Shown here: one piece after another, positions 1 to 9,529 of the stretch
Position numbering within the stretch: the stretch's first letter is position 1
How the letters are laid out: the number at the start of each line of letters is the position of its first letter
DNA from: Uranotaenia lowii
Taxonomy: Eukaryota; Arthropoda; Insecta; Diptera; Culicidae
DNA: 64,000 nucleotides
Assembly: GCF_029784155.1 (NCBI RefSeq)
Contig: NC_073692.1
Location: forward strand, 162,035,582-162,099,581
Direction: 5' to 3'
Position numbers and translations under genes: made by a program
The notes under the pieces: generated by a model
What the model was told of the DNA's origin: nothing
What the model saw: only the letters and a program-made list of their open reading frames with translations
The model's database searches: none

Positions 1-316
1 TATATAGGGTAAAAGATCCGATATCCATCTCAGAACCTATTTTCATCTCATCTCGCTCATTTAGAGGTTTCAACACTAAATTTGATCATTTCTTTGATGG
101 AAATATTAATCACTCGACAAAATCATGCAATAAACATATTTGCTTAAAAAATGGTCAAAATAGAATAATGATGAATATAGGTGCTGAGACGAAAATCGAG
201 ACTTTCTCCCTAATAAATCTTTAGCTAAATGAATAGTTTTGAGAAATTTCCTACATTTTTTTCATGATTTTTTCCTATTTCACTTAGTTTTATGCTAACA
301 AAGCTTATATATTCAG
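1..316 (+). other. Helitron 5' noncoding or intron sequence
   Basis: No coding frame is seen. It ends at a plausible splice acceptor (TATATATTCAG, AG at 315-316), immediately followed by sequence in frame with the Helitron protein, so it is probably the 3' part of a further intron. The upstream exon(s) and the Helitron 5' end would be left of the window. Confidence 0.5.
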
Positions 317-815
317 ATTCAAGGTCAAATTCATCATCGAGCAGGATCATTATTGCCACCAACGAACGAAGATCATAAATTTCTACAAATATATTTCGTT
401 GGAAATTATGAAACAGAAATCGATCAGCGTTGTGCTATCAATCATGCAATGAAACGTCAGATCATCGGTGAATTGCAAATTCTTCTTCACGAACATAACG
501 CTTTAATTCGGTTATTTAAGACGGCATTGGAACATATGCCTTCTGACGACCACAAAATAATAATCAGAGCAGATAAACGTCCATCTGGAAGTCATGAACG
601 TCAATTTAACGCCCCAACGATGAATGAAACAGCTGTCGTCATCTCGGGTGAAAACATTGAGTCCCGTGACATCGTATTGAAGAGGCGCAACGATGGCCAA
701 TTGCAACGTGTGCACGAGACCCATCGTTCATAAGATTCATTACAATACCCACTCATGTTCTGCTATGGAGAGGATGGATATCATTTTCAAATAAGAATGA
801 TCAATCCATTGACAG
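317..815 (+). pseudogene. Helitron Rep/helicase, N-terminal exon with one nonsense codon
   Basis: The segment encodes the conserved region of Helitron replicases upstream of the Rep nuclease, including PPTNEDHKFLQIYF and a FNAPTMNE stretch. The reading frame is open from the acceptor at 316 to a TAA at 731-733, where relatives have a Tyr codon after His-Arg-Ser. The frame resumes immediately with DSLQYPLMF and reaches a donor GTGCGT at 816. Splicing the 61-nt intron (816-876) restores frame into the next exon. The stop is therefore a single point lesion. The true protein start is upstream of the window. Assignment to the Helitron family is by recognised conserved blocks, not by a search. Confidence 0.85.
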
Positions 816-876
816 GTGCGTATCCGTTAAATTAAAATGTTCAACAAATTTCTGTAATTTTTATTCTTTTTTTAAG

Positions 877-1414
877 GCGAAGAAACAAACAGAAAGGTCA
901 GCTCTATGAACTTCTACGCGTACCGTTTTATGATAAGGCAAGATGCTGATAATCATTTACTGCGGTATCGGCGTTTATTTCAACAATTTGCCGTCGACAT
1001 GTATGTCAAAATCGAGACAGAACGTTTGAACTTTATCCGGTTCAATCAGGCTAAACTGCGGTCTGAGGAGTACGTTCATTTAAGAGATGCCGTAAGTTCG
1101 GAAGGAAATGTCAACAATATTGGTCGATTGACAATTCTTCCATCTACATATGTTGGAAGTCCACGGCATATGCAAGAATATTCCCAAGATGCCATGACGT
1201 ATGTCAGGTATTACGGCCGCCCGGACCTTTTCATAACGTTAAACGGTCAAACAGCAAGCGATAGGCACGACATAACCGCACGGGTATTCCGGCAGAAGCA
1301 AAAAAGTCTCATGGATTTCATAGTTAAGCAGAGCGTGTTCGGTGAAGTAAGGTGCTGGATGTACTCCATCGAATGGCAGAAACGAGGTCTCCCGCACTCA
1401 CATACTTTAATTTG
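877..1414 (+). pseudogene. Helitron Rep domain exon with HUH motif
   Basis: This exon carries the first half of the Rep endonuclease. The C-terminal stretch GLPHSHTLIW contains the His-hydrophobic/small-His (HUH-type) metal-binding pair of rolling-circle nucleases. Upstream, the FYAYRFMIR and GRPDLFITLN blocks are typical of Helitron replicases. The exon starts after the acceptor TTTAAG (874-876) and ends at TG|GTTTGT (donor at 1415). The intron 1415-1483 is 69 nt and ends CAACAG; joining restores a Trp codon and continues LVNKIRPEHI. Read through unspliced, the frame hits a TGA at 1437-1439, so splicing is needed. No internal lesion is seen in this exon. Confidence 0.88.
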
Positions 1415-1483
1415 GTTTGTAGAAAATATTCATTATTGATATGATATTATTGTTTATTAAAGACAGTTTTGAAAAATCAACAG

Positions 1484-3285
1484 GTTGGTTAACAAAATAC
1501 GCCCTGAACATATTGACAACATTATACACGCAGAGATTCCTGATGCAGCTATTGATTCGGAACTTATTGAAATTGTTAAAACACATATGGTTCACGGTCC
1601 TTGCGGTCAACACAATTCGGGATCGCCGTGTATGGTTGGAGAGAAGTGTACAAAACGATATCCACGTCCATTGCTCGCGGAAACTATTTCCGGACACGAT
1701 GGATATCCCTTATACCGGCGTCGTTCGCCCGAGGACAATGGCAAATCCCTTACAATGAAGGTACAAGGAATTGACGTTGTGGTTGACAATAGCTGGATTG
1801 TACCCTATTCACCGTTGCTTTCTAAAGCCTTCAAAAGTCATTGCAATGTTGAATTATGTAACTCAATCAAATCGATTAAGTATGTTTGCAAATACGTGAA
1901 TAAGGGCAGCGACATGGCAGTTTTTGGAATTGCTGCTCCAGATGCCAGCGACGAAGTGACACAATACCAAATGGGCCGTTACGTCAGTTGTAACGAAGCG
2001 ATTTGGAGGATCTTTGCATTCCCGATTCATGAACGTCACCCGACTGTCGTCCATTTAGAAAATGGACAACGTGTATATTTCACGGAAACAAATGCAGCTA
2101 GAAGAGCAGAACGAGTCCCAAACACGACATTGAGAAGTTATTTTACCATCTGCCAGAACGATCCATTCGCCAGAACGCTTCTATACTCCGAAGTGCCACG
2201 CTACTATACTTGGAATAAGTCGTCGAGAAACTTCCAGCGCAGAAAGCAAGGACAAGTAGTTGCAGGATATGCCGACGTCTTTTCCACCGACGCACTTGGG
2301 CGAATGTATACTGTACATCCAAAAAACGATGAGTGCTTTTACCTAAGATTGCTTTTGGTCAATGTTTGTGGTCCAACATCGTTTGAATCGCTTCGGACTG
2401 TGGATGGTATGCTATGTGCGACATATCGAGAAGCCTGTCATCGGTTGCAACTGATTGAAGACGACAGTCATTGGGATTTAGCGCTTGCCGACGCGGTTCT
2501 TACTGCACCAGCGAATCAAATACGCACGCTGTTTGCGATTATTATTTCTACATGCTTCCCTTCAAACCCTGTCGAATTATGGAACAAATTCAAAGACGAT
2601 ATGGCCGACGATATTTTGTATCGATTTCGTACGGTAAATCACGAACAGGAAATGAACGATGAAATTCGCAACGAGGCTTTGATTATGATCGAAGACGCGT
2701 GTCTGCTCATGTGTGGCAGTTTGTTGAGCAAACTGGGGATGCCGGCTCCCAATCGAACAATGCATGATGCATTCAATCGTGAGATTGAGCGCGAGCGAGC
2801 ATATGATCAAGACGCGTTGGCCCAAGTAGTCCAAACGAATATTCCTTTGTTGAATCACCAGCAGAAGGACGTATACGATACATTGATGAGAGCGATTGAT
2901 GACGGCAATGGTGGCATTTTCTTCATCGATGCGCCTGGTGGAACTGGCAAAACCTTCCTTATTTCATTACTGTTGGCTTCAATTCGTTCAAGACCTGACA
3001 TTGCCCTGGCGGTTGCCTCATCGGGCATTGCAGCCACAATGTTGGAAGGTGGCCGAACTGCTCATTCTGCATTCAAATTGCCATTGAATCTACAGATGAC
3101 CGAGGAACCAACATGTAATATTTCGAAGAATTCATCAATGGCGAAATTGCTGCAGAGTTGCAAGATTATTATCTGGGACGAATGTACAATGGCACATAAA
3201 AGAGCATTAGAGGCACTCGATCGAACTATGAAGGATCTTCGAAATCATACAGGACATTTTGGAGGCGCCATGATTCTACTAGCAG
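1484..3285 (+). pseudogene. Helitron Rep C-terminus and PIF1-type helicase N-terminus
   Basis: The longest exon (about 600 codons). It contains the two-tyrosine Rep active site KYVCKYVNKG (Tyr codons at 1881 and 1893), which cuts and joins single-stranded DNA in rolling-circle transposition. The SF1B/PIF1 helicase follows: Walker A APGGTGKT (2931-2957), motif Ia around AVASSGIAA, and Walker B IIWDECTM (3169-3192). The exon ends at LLAG, where a donor GTTTGT begins a 119-nt intron (3286-3404, ending TTTTACAG). Joined, the sequence continues into the motif GDYRQTLP. No stop or frameshift is seen within the exon. An upstream exon supplies the HUH motif; the helicase continues in the next exon. 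Confidence 0.9.
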
Positions 3286-3404
3286 GTTTGTTTGTTTGCA
3301 TGTTTATTTTATTTAGACCCATTAGCCTTTTGCTTTATTCGGATGTTTCTGAAAGACTTATTAGTGACATTATAACAATTGAACACACTTTTTTAATTTT
3401 ACAG

Positions 3405-3743
3405 GAGATTATCGACAAACGCTTCCTGCCGCCCGCGGTCAACGGCAGCTGATGAGATAAATGCTTGCCTTAAACTTTCGTATTTGTGGCGTTACGTAAC
3501 GACGCTGTGGTTAACGACAAATATGCGAGTTGCGCTTCAAAACGATTCGTCCGCAGAAATCTTTTCGAAACAATTATTGACTATTGGCAATGGAGAAGTA
3601 CCAGTAGACGTTTCGACAGGATTAATTTCATTCCCGCAAGGTTTTTGTTCTTTCGTATCGACAAAAGAGGAACTCATTGCAAATGTGTTTCCGAATATCG
3701 TTCAAAACCATGTGAACCATGATTGGCTAAGTTCACGTGCAAA
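3405..3743 (+). pseudogene. Helitron helicase middle exon, frameshifted and cut by LINE
   Basis: It starts with the helicase motif DYRQTLP after the acceptor at 3404. Within about 30 nt the frame shifts: compared with the usual LPV-I-PRS segment one base is missing near 3430-3440, producing a stop at 3450-3452. In the other frame the conserved sequence continues without stops (ADEINACL, LTTNMRVALQ, VFPNIVQN, DWLSSRA) to 3743. There the LINE has inserted in the middle of the ...RAN-ILAAKN... block. The remainder of the gene resumes at about 7122. Confidence 0.85.
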
Positions 3744-3744
3744 C

Positions 3745-4144
3745 TTTAAACCCTCCAAAGGACAACGTTCGAGGAACACCAAGCCCCGTGCCGTCACCGC
3801 GCCGTAATAGACGTCCGATAATTACTGCACCCACCGTCCCACCAAATTTGCCAACGAATTCTTCGCCTGAAGTATCACCGCGCCGTAAAAGACGTCCGAG
3901 AATTACTGTACCTGCCGTCCCATCAAATTTGCCAACGAATCATAACGGAAACATGACGCCTTCAGTGCCACCTGTCTCCCCACAAGCGACGTTTGCCTAT
4001 CCGTTTCCCAACCCGTACGTCACACCGTTTGCTGCCCCATGCTGCCATCGCGCTCCAACGGCTCCCACGGCTCCCACGGCGTTTGATTACCCGGTAATGT
4101 ATGGGCAATATAATTTTCTGCCCCAACGACGCGTGCCAATGTAG
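3745..4144 (+). pseudogene. LINE ORF1 C-terminal remnant, proline-rich
   Basis: An open frame of about 130 codons starts at the LINE/Helitron junction and ends with TAG at 4142-4144. It is rich in Pro, Ser and Thr, with two similar basic segments (SPRRNRRPIIT and SPRRKRRPRIT), and a PTAPTAPTA tract near the end. It has no CCHC zinc knuckle in the surviving part. Its position just before ORF2 suggests the C-terminal tail of the nucleic-acid-binding ORF1 protein, with the rest lost by 5' truncation. No independent start is convincing. The function is inferred from position only. Confidence 0.6.
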
Positions 4145-4185
4145 GTACTAGATCTTCGATCGAAATTCTAGCTTATTGCCAAAAT

Positions 4186-7059
4186 GTGAACCGTATGAGA
4201 AGCGCGGTAAAAATGAAGGAAATAAGCTTGAAACTTTTAGGCTCCTCTTTTCAAATTGTCCTCTTTACTGAAACTAGCTGGGACGCTAGCGTTAACAGTG
4301 AAGAAGTTTTCGGTTCGAGGTTTAATGTGTTCCGCAGCGATAGAAATTTAGCATTGTCCAAAAAAAAGTCAGGTGGCGGCGTTCTTGTAGCTTTGGATTC
4401 TATTTTTCCCTCAGAAGAAATTACAACGCAAACATATACTGAATTTGATTCTATCTTTGTAAAAACATTATTGGCAAAAGAAATGCACATTTTTGCTTCC
4501 GTGTACTTTCCACCTGAATATGCCACTTCACATTATTTTGAATTATTCTTCCAAATTCTTGAAAATACATTAGCTGAACAACCGGAAGCAAAATTACATA
4601 TTTATGGCGATTTCAATCAACGCAACGCTGACTTTATTTTGGATGATGACAATGAAGCAATTCTACTTCCAGTCGTAGGCGAAAACGAAACGTTACAATT
4701 AATCTTCGGCAAAGCTTCTATTTTAGGCTTAAACCAAGTAAATCATGTTAAAAATAGTAACAATAATTATCTTGATCTACTTTTTACTAACTGTACAGAA
4801 GACTTTTGCGTAAACGAATCGGCTGATCCACTATGGAAAAACGAAGCATTTCACAAAGCGATAGAATACTCGCTCTTTATCCATAACTGTGCCAAACCTC
4901 GCGACTGGGAATACGAGGAAATGCCAGACTATCAGAATTCAAACTTCGAACTATTGAAACTAGAACTAATTAATATAGAGTGGTCAAGTGTATTGAAGAA
5001 TGAAGGAAATGTTGATACAACAGTAGAAACCTTTTATAACATAATGATTAATCTAATAAACAGTTATGTTCCTTCAAAATTTAAAAGAAGGTCCTACAGC
5101 TCTAAACACCCTGTCTGGTATAACAAGGATTTGAAAAACTTACAAAATAGGAAGCAAAAAGCTCATAAAGTCTACAGAAGTGATAGAAGTGTTACAAATC
5201 ATCAAAATTATATAAATTTATGCAACCAGCTTAATTCACGTATAAAAAGTTCTTTTGAAAAATACAATCAGAAAATTGAAAAAGAAATTAAACAAAACCC
5301 AAAAGCGTTCTTTGGCTATACTAAAAAGCAGATGAAGAATTCAAACTTCCCTACTCAATTGACACTTGACGGAAGCATTGGAAATAATCCACTGGAAATT
5401 TCTAACTTATTTGCAACATTTTTTCAAGAAGTGTACACTTCTTTCACTGAGGCTGACCGAGATAGGGAATACTTTTCAATCATTCCAGATTTAGCGTGTG
5501 ACATTCAGGTCAATGAAATTGATTACAATAATGTTTCCGAAGGACTTAGAAAACTTGATGCTTCCAAAGGAGCAGGGCCTGATGGACTTCCCCCATGTTT
5601 CCTTAAAAACTTGGCGGCCGAATTGACAGAGCCTCTTCTGATTCTTTTTAATATGTCATTAAATTATAGAAAAGTACCCAAATTTTGGAAAAAATCTTTT
5701 TTAATTCCGATTTTCAAGTCCGGAAAAAAATCAGATGTACGAAATTATAGAGGAATAGCTATTTTGTCTTGCATCCCAAAACTTTTTGAATCAATAATAA
5801 ATGAAAAAATTTATCAACAAGTAAAAAATATTATAACGAGTAAACAACATGGTTTCTTCAAAGGGCGCTCTACAGCATCAAATCTTCTCGAATTCGTTAC
5901 ATACGTTATCGATTCTATGAGCAAAGGCCTTCATGTTGAGGCTATTTATACCGACTTTAGCAAAGCCTTTGATCGCATTGACATACCCCTTTTAATCTTC
6001 AAATTAAAAAAAATTGGCTTTCATCCAAATCTTCTCTCCTGGTTACAATCATATTTAACTGATCGAACACAAATCGTTCGTTTCCAAAACGAATTATCTA
6101 AATCTGTAGCTGTGACCTCTGGTGTGCCTCAGGGGTCTCATTTAGGACCTCTCCTTTTCATACTGTTCGTTAACGACATTTCCTTTATTCTAAAACGGAT
6201 TGAATACCTAATATACGCCGACGATATTAAACTATTTCTGAAAATAAAAACAACCGAAGATGTTGAAACATTTCAAAACGAAATCAATGTTTTCTTTGAA
6301 TGGTGCAACAAAAGTTTACTTCAATTGAATGTTAAAAAATGCAACTCTATATCATTTAGCAGAAAGCAAAGTTACCCCATCATTGAAACAAAATTAGGCA
6401 ATCAACCAGTACAAAAATGCAAAATTGTAAGGGATCTTGGCGTCATACTGGATTCAAAACTCACGTTTGTAGAACATCAGAACAATATCATCAATAAAGC
6501 AAATTGCATGCTAGGATTTGTAAAACGTTTCAGCAAACACTTTCAAGACCCATACACCATAAAATCACTTTATATATCCTATGTTCGTTCGATACTGGAG
6601 TATTGTAGCATCATATGGAATCCTTATTCAAATATTCACGAGCAACGTCTCGAATCAGTTCAAAAACAATTTTTGTTATATGCGCTACGTAAAATAAATT
6701 GGACCACTTTTCCTCTGCCATCGTATGAATCTCGTTGTAAGCTTATTGATATAGAACCTCTCAGTAAACGCAGAGAATTTTCCCAAATTGCATTTGTAAA
6801 TGATGTTGTTACACAAAGAATAGACAGTCCTGAATTACTTTCAAAACTAAATTTTTACGCACCCTCCCGTCCATTAAGAAATAAACATTTGTTCTACATT
6901 AAACTTTACGACAAAGACTATGCAAAACATCAACCTATTAATCAAATGATGTACAAATACAATTTACAAAGTGAAATTATAGACGTAGCGATGAACAAAA
7001 CACAATTAAAAAAGGCATTCAAAAACAACTTCATAGAACAACAAAATAGCTTACATTAG
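4186..7059 (+). CDS. LINE ORF2: AP-like endonuclease and reverse transcriptase
   Basis: A 957-residue open frame without stops or frameshifts. The endonuclease comes first: QIVLFTET near residue 27, GGGVLVAL, YGDFNQRNADF near residue 140, NYLDLLF near residue 200, and a conserved His before IEYSL. The frame is open upstream to about 4144 and encodes the usual AYCQN start of the domain, so the true start is probably upstream of the GTG at 4186 (first ATG at 4195). The reverse transcriptase has ASKGAGPDGLP, FKSGKKSDVRNYRGIAIL, QHGFFKGRST, YTDFSKAFD near residue 590, GVPQGSHLGPLLF and YADD at about 677-680. The C-terminus has the PLPSYESRCKLIDIE block. It nicks target DNA and primes cDNA synthesis there. 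Catalytic motifs look intact, so the ORF may still be functional. Confidence 0.92.
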   Translation: MNRMRSAVKMKEISLKLLGSSFQIVLFTETSWDASVNSEEVFGSRFNVFRSDRNLALSKKKSGGGVLVALDSIFPSEEITTQTYTEFDSIFVKTLLAKEMHIFASVYFPPEYATSHYFELFFQILENTLAEQPEAKLHIYGDFNQRNADFILDDDNEAILLPVVGENETLQLIFGKASILGLNQVNHVKNSNNNYLDLLFTNCTEDFCVNESADPLWKNEAFHKAIEYSLFIHNCAKPRDWEYEEMPDYQNSNFELLKLELINIEWSSVLKNEGNVDTTVETFYNIMINLINSYVPSKFKRRSYSSKHPVWYNKDLKNLQNRKQKAHKVYRSDRSVTNHQNYINLCNQLNSRIKSSFEKYNQKIEKEIKQNPKAFFGYTKKQMKNSNFPTQLTLDGSIGNNPLEISNLFATFFQEVYTSFTEADRDREYFSIIPDLACDIQVNEIDYNNVSEGLRKLDASKGAGPDGLPPCFLKNLAAELTEPLLILFNMSLNYRKVPKFWKKSFLIPIFKSGKKSDVRNYRGIAILSCIPKLFESIINEKIYQQVKNIITSKQHGFFKGRSTASNLLEFVTYVIDSMSKGLHVEAIYTDFSKAFDRIDIPLLIFKLKKIGFHPNLLSWLQSYLTDRTQIVRFQNELSKSVAVTSGVPQGSHLGPLLFILFVNDISFILKRIEYLIYADDIKLFLKIKTTEDVETFQNEINVFFEWCNKSLLQLNVKKCNSISFSRKQSYPIIETKLGNQPVQKCKIVRDLGVILDSKLTFVEHQNNIINKANCMLGFVKRFSKHFQDPYTIKSLYISYVRSILEYCSIIWNPYSNIHEQRLESVQKQFLLYALRKINWTTFPLPSYESRCKLIDIEPLSKRREFSQIAFVNDVVTQRIDSPELLSKLNFYAPSRPLRNKHLFYIKLYDKDYAKHQPINQMMYKYNLQSEIIDVAMNKTQLKKAFKNNFIEQQNSLH

Positions 7060-7121
7060 TTTTAAGTAGTTTTAAGTATTGTAGTCTACATAGTTTGACT
7101 TAATAAATAAATAAATAAATA

Positions 7122-7716
7122 AATCCTGGCAGCGAAAAATAAGGATGTCGACGAATTGAATTTTATTATCCAGAACACAGTTCCTGGAGAATTGCATTCG
7201 TACAAGTCAGTAGATTGTATGACCAATCCAGAAGAAGCTACGAACTACCCAACCGAGTTCTTAAATTCTTTAGATCTTCCAGGAATGCCGCCGCACAATT
7301 TACGCATAAAAGTTGGGAGTGTTATAATTATGCTCCGTAACCTTAACCAACCCAAATTGTGTAACGGGACAAGGTTGGTCGTGAAAAATCTTAAAACGAA
7401 TATAATTCAAGCGACTATTCTTAAAGGAAAATTTAAAGGAGAGGATGTCCTAATTCCGAGAATCCCACTAATATCAAACGATTTACCATTTGAGTTTAAG
7501 AGAACGCAATATCCAGTACGGCTTGCATTCGCAATGACTGTCAACAAATCGCAGGGTCAAACATTAGATGTTTGTGGGATTAACCTAGAATATCCATGTT
7601 TTTCACACGGCCAACTTTACGTGGCATGTTCCCGTGTAGGAAAACCATCTTCTTTATTCGTTTTTGCACCGAACAATAGAACTAGAAACATAGTGTACCA
7701 GACAGCACTGAAATGA
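7122..7716 (+). pseudogene. Helitron helicase C-terminus
   Basis: After the LINE tail the frame resumes with ILAAKNKDVDELNF and runs without lesion to TGA at 7714-7716. It carries the C-terminal PIF1-like blocks: NYPTEFLNSLDLPG, IIMLRNLN, LCNGTRLVV, FAMTVNKSQGQTLDVCG (motif V region) and YVACSRV (motif VI, with the arginine finger). This is the natural end of the Helitron protein. It cannot be translated with the upstream exons in this copy because the LINE separates them. A short A-rich 3' UTR with AATAAA near 7826 follows. Confidence 0.9.
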
Positions 7717-7864
7717 GAAGCAATGTTTATCTGTAGTTATTAAAGAAGCTTTAAAAAAATTTAAAACAGTTTAAATCACTTTATAAACATTATATACAAA
7801 AAAATCATCAAAAGATTTAAAAACAATAAAGAAAACTTTAAATGTAAAAAATTTAATTAAAGAA

Positions 7865-7893
7865 GGCAGGACAAAGTTTGCCGGGTCAGCTAG
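7865..7893 (+). other. Helitron 3' terminus: hairpin plus CTAG
   Basis: A short stem (GGCA at 7865-7868 with TGCC at 7879-7882) lies just before GGGTCAGCTAG, and the element ends at CTAG followed by T. Hairpin-then-CTRR is the termination signal of Helitrons. The same terminus recurs at 10661-10689 and 44378-44406. Confidence 0.8.
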
Positions 7894-8185
7894 TGATAAT
7901 ATAAATCTTATTTCATGTTTAAAAAAAAATCTTAATTTCAAATTATTTTATGAATAGCACGACAAAATATGTCAGTAATGGCTGATCATCGTAAATCGGT
8001 CGTTTCATGGATTTTTTGCGAATTGTCGTATACAAAGGTCGAGTTCATATGTACATAAATACGAGTCTCTCTTCTTGTCGTAATAAAATCATGCAATGTA
8101 TTTAAATACGATAAGGAATATGCATGGGCCGCACATTCTAAACGATATAATCTGTAAAATAAAATACGACTTCTGGTTGTCTGGG
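7894..8185 (+). mobile_element. Right portion of a CCCAGACAACC-family DNA element
   Basis: This stretch is clearly similar to 14340-14639 and to 56870-57011: shared blocks include the GGTCGAGTTCAT region, AAATCATGCAATG, GCATGGGCCGCACATT and the terminal CTGGTTGTCTGGG. It starts exactly where the Helitron ends, so the Helitron most likely inserted into this element; its left half should lie upstream of the window. Confidence 0.75.
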
Positions 8186-8636
8186 ACTACGATATCCCCA
8201 GTTTTTCAACCTATTATCTTGGATACTGAACACACCACAGACACCAGACTTTGAAAAATTTAAAAATTTATAGGGGAGAGTGGGGTAACGTGGGCCACTC
8301 TGAATTTCTAAGATGTGTGTTGAGATAAAAAAGCTCAATCCAACTGTCATCGTCGTAGCTTTGAGTAAGCATATTTTTCTATATGTTTTTGACTTATGAT
8401 TCTTTTATTTATCAAGCTAAAAATTTAATGAAATTCACTTACATAATTAATCAAACACTCGTAAAATGCATCGATGGGGAACCTGAAGTTCATATTATAA
8501 ATATGCTCATACGCAGGCCCGTGCGAAGGACTCGTCCATGGGGGGGGTTTTCGAATTTCAAATTTAGCTAGAAATAATAACAACTGAAATATGCACAATA
8601 AATCCGAAAAGTCATTGAAAAAATATCTAAAATTAT

Positions 8637-8833
8637 TTTTTTTTTGTTTCGATTATAGTCGTTTTACCATCTTTATGGCATTCGCGACTTTATCAACGTT
8701 ACAGTTGGCGGATCGTTATTGAAAAACTTATCCGGTACAACTGTGTTCGATGTTTACTCTTGGGCTCGAACTCGCGGACATTGGCTCAGGAGGCAACAGA
8801 CTTGCCAACTGAGCTATATCACAAGCCCGAATT
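8637..8833 (-). mobile_element. tRNA-derived SINE with 9-bp target duplication
   Basis: On the minus strand the head starts GGGCTTGTGATATAGCTCAG, with a pol III A-box-like TAGCTCAGTTGGCAAG (8801-8818 region) and B-box-like GAGTTCGAGCC (8763-8773). A non-tRNA body and a terminal A-run (T-run at about 8637-8647 on the plus strand) follow. TAAAATTAT occurs at 8628-8636 and 8834-8842. A 3'-truncated second copy lies at 19366-19469. Confidence 0.85.
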
Positions 8834-9529
8834 TAAAATTATGAAATTCCATGTTTTGTTGTAAATATTTAAAAAATAAAGCACTTCAAAAAAAATAAAA
8901 AAAATTGCTGTAAAATTGCTACTTGTAATCATTTTTGAAACTTTTCAAAGATTAACTAAAAAATCATGATCGATGCAAAAAAGATTATTGAAAACTATAA
9001 AAATAAGTGAAACGTTTACAAACTTTAAAATGCCTATCAGATAGTTTAGAATTTCAAGCTCTGATTTTTTTTTGCTGCCAATTAAAATACTGAGTCGTGA
9101 AAAGGTCTTGTTTTTCGAAAGAGTGTGAGTCGAAATTGTTCTTTCTTGATGTAATATATTGAATATTCTGTTTTCAGAAAACAAATATTCAGAATTAAAA
9201 AACAAAGACAAGTTATTATTAAATATCTCAAAAGATTGAAAATTGTTTTTTCGCAATTTATTTTAAAATTTCAAAAAAGCCATTCAATAAAATTCGGTGA
9301 AGTTAATTAGAAAATACAAACGAAATATGAAATTCAAACACATAAGCTTTTTAGAAGAATTTGTTTCAATAAAAACTTCTTACGACTTCAAAAAATAATT
9401 CATAGAATTCAATTGATAGCTAAAGAAAACAGCATTTTATGCCTTTGTTAATTTGGTAAATTTCAAATTTGTAGATTTCGAATATTCTTTAAAGAGATTT
9501 AATCAACCGCTTCTAGTTTTGGTGATATA

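Larger units (their letters stand above)
3744..7121 (+). mobile_element. 5'-truncated non-LTR retrotransposon (Jockey/CR1-like LINE)
   Basis: The element sits inside the Helitron helicase gene in the same orientation. It begins within a proline-rich ORF1 remnant, carries an apparently complete endonuclease-reverse transcriptase ORF2, has a short 3' UTR and ends in an (AAAT)n tail (7101-7121). The Helitron coding sequence on each side is contiguous at the amino-acid level, so the boundaries are known to within a few bases. No target duplication longer than a few A residues is evident because the A-rich tail merges with the target. The intact ORF2 implies a young insertion. Clade is tentative: C-terminal PSYESRC.LIDI resembles mosquito Jockey-superfamily elements. 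Confidence 0.9.
1..7893 (+). mobile_element. Autonomous Helitron, 3' portion, interrupted by a LINE
   Basis: A rolling-circle transposon whose left end lies outside the window. It encodes a Rep/helicase protein in at least four exon segments (317-815, 877-1414, 1484-3285, 3405-3743 continued at 7122-7716). The right end is the Helitron signature: a short hairpin followed by GGGTCAGCTAG, ending at 7893 before a host T. A LINE (3744-7121) interrupts the helicase domain. Visible lesions are one in-frame stop (731-733) and a one-base deletion near 3430-3440, so this copy should not make full-length protein even without the LINE. Rep and helicase motifs and the CTAG terminus make the class assignment strong; the exact family is not determined. 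Confidence 0.93.

Noticed and set aside
8637..8833. Possible tRNA gene (A and B boxes present)
   Set aside because: Flanked by a 9-bp target duplication, has a non-tRNA body and A tail, and a second copy exists at 19366; it is a SINE.
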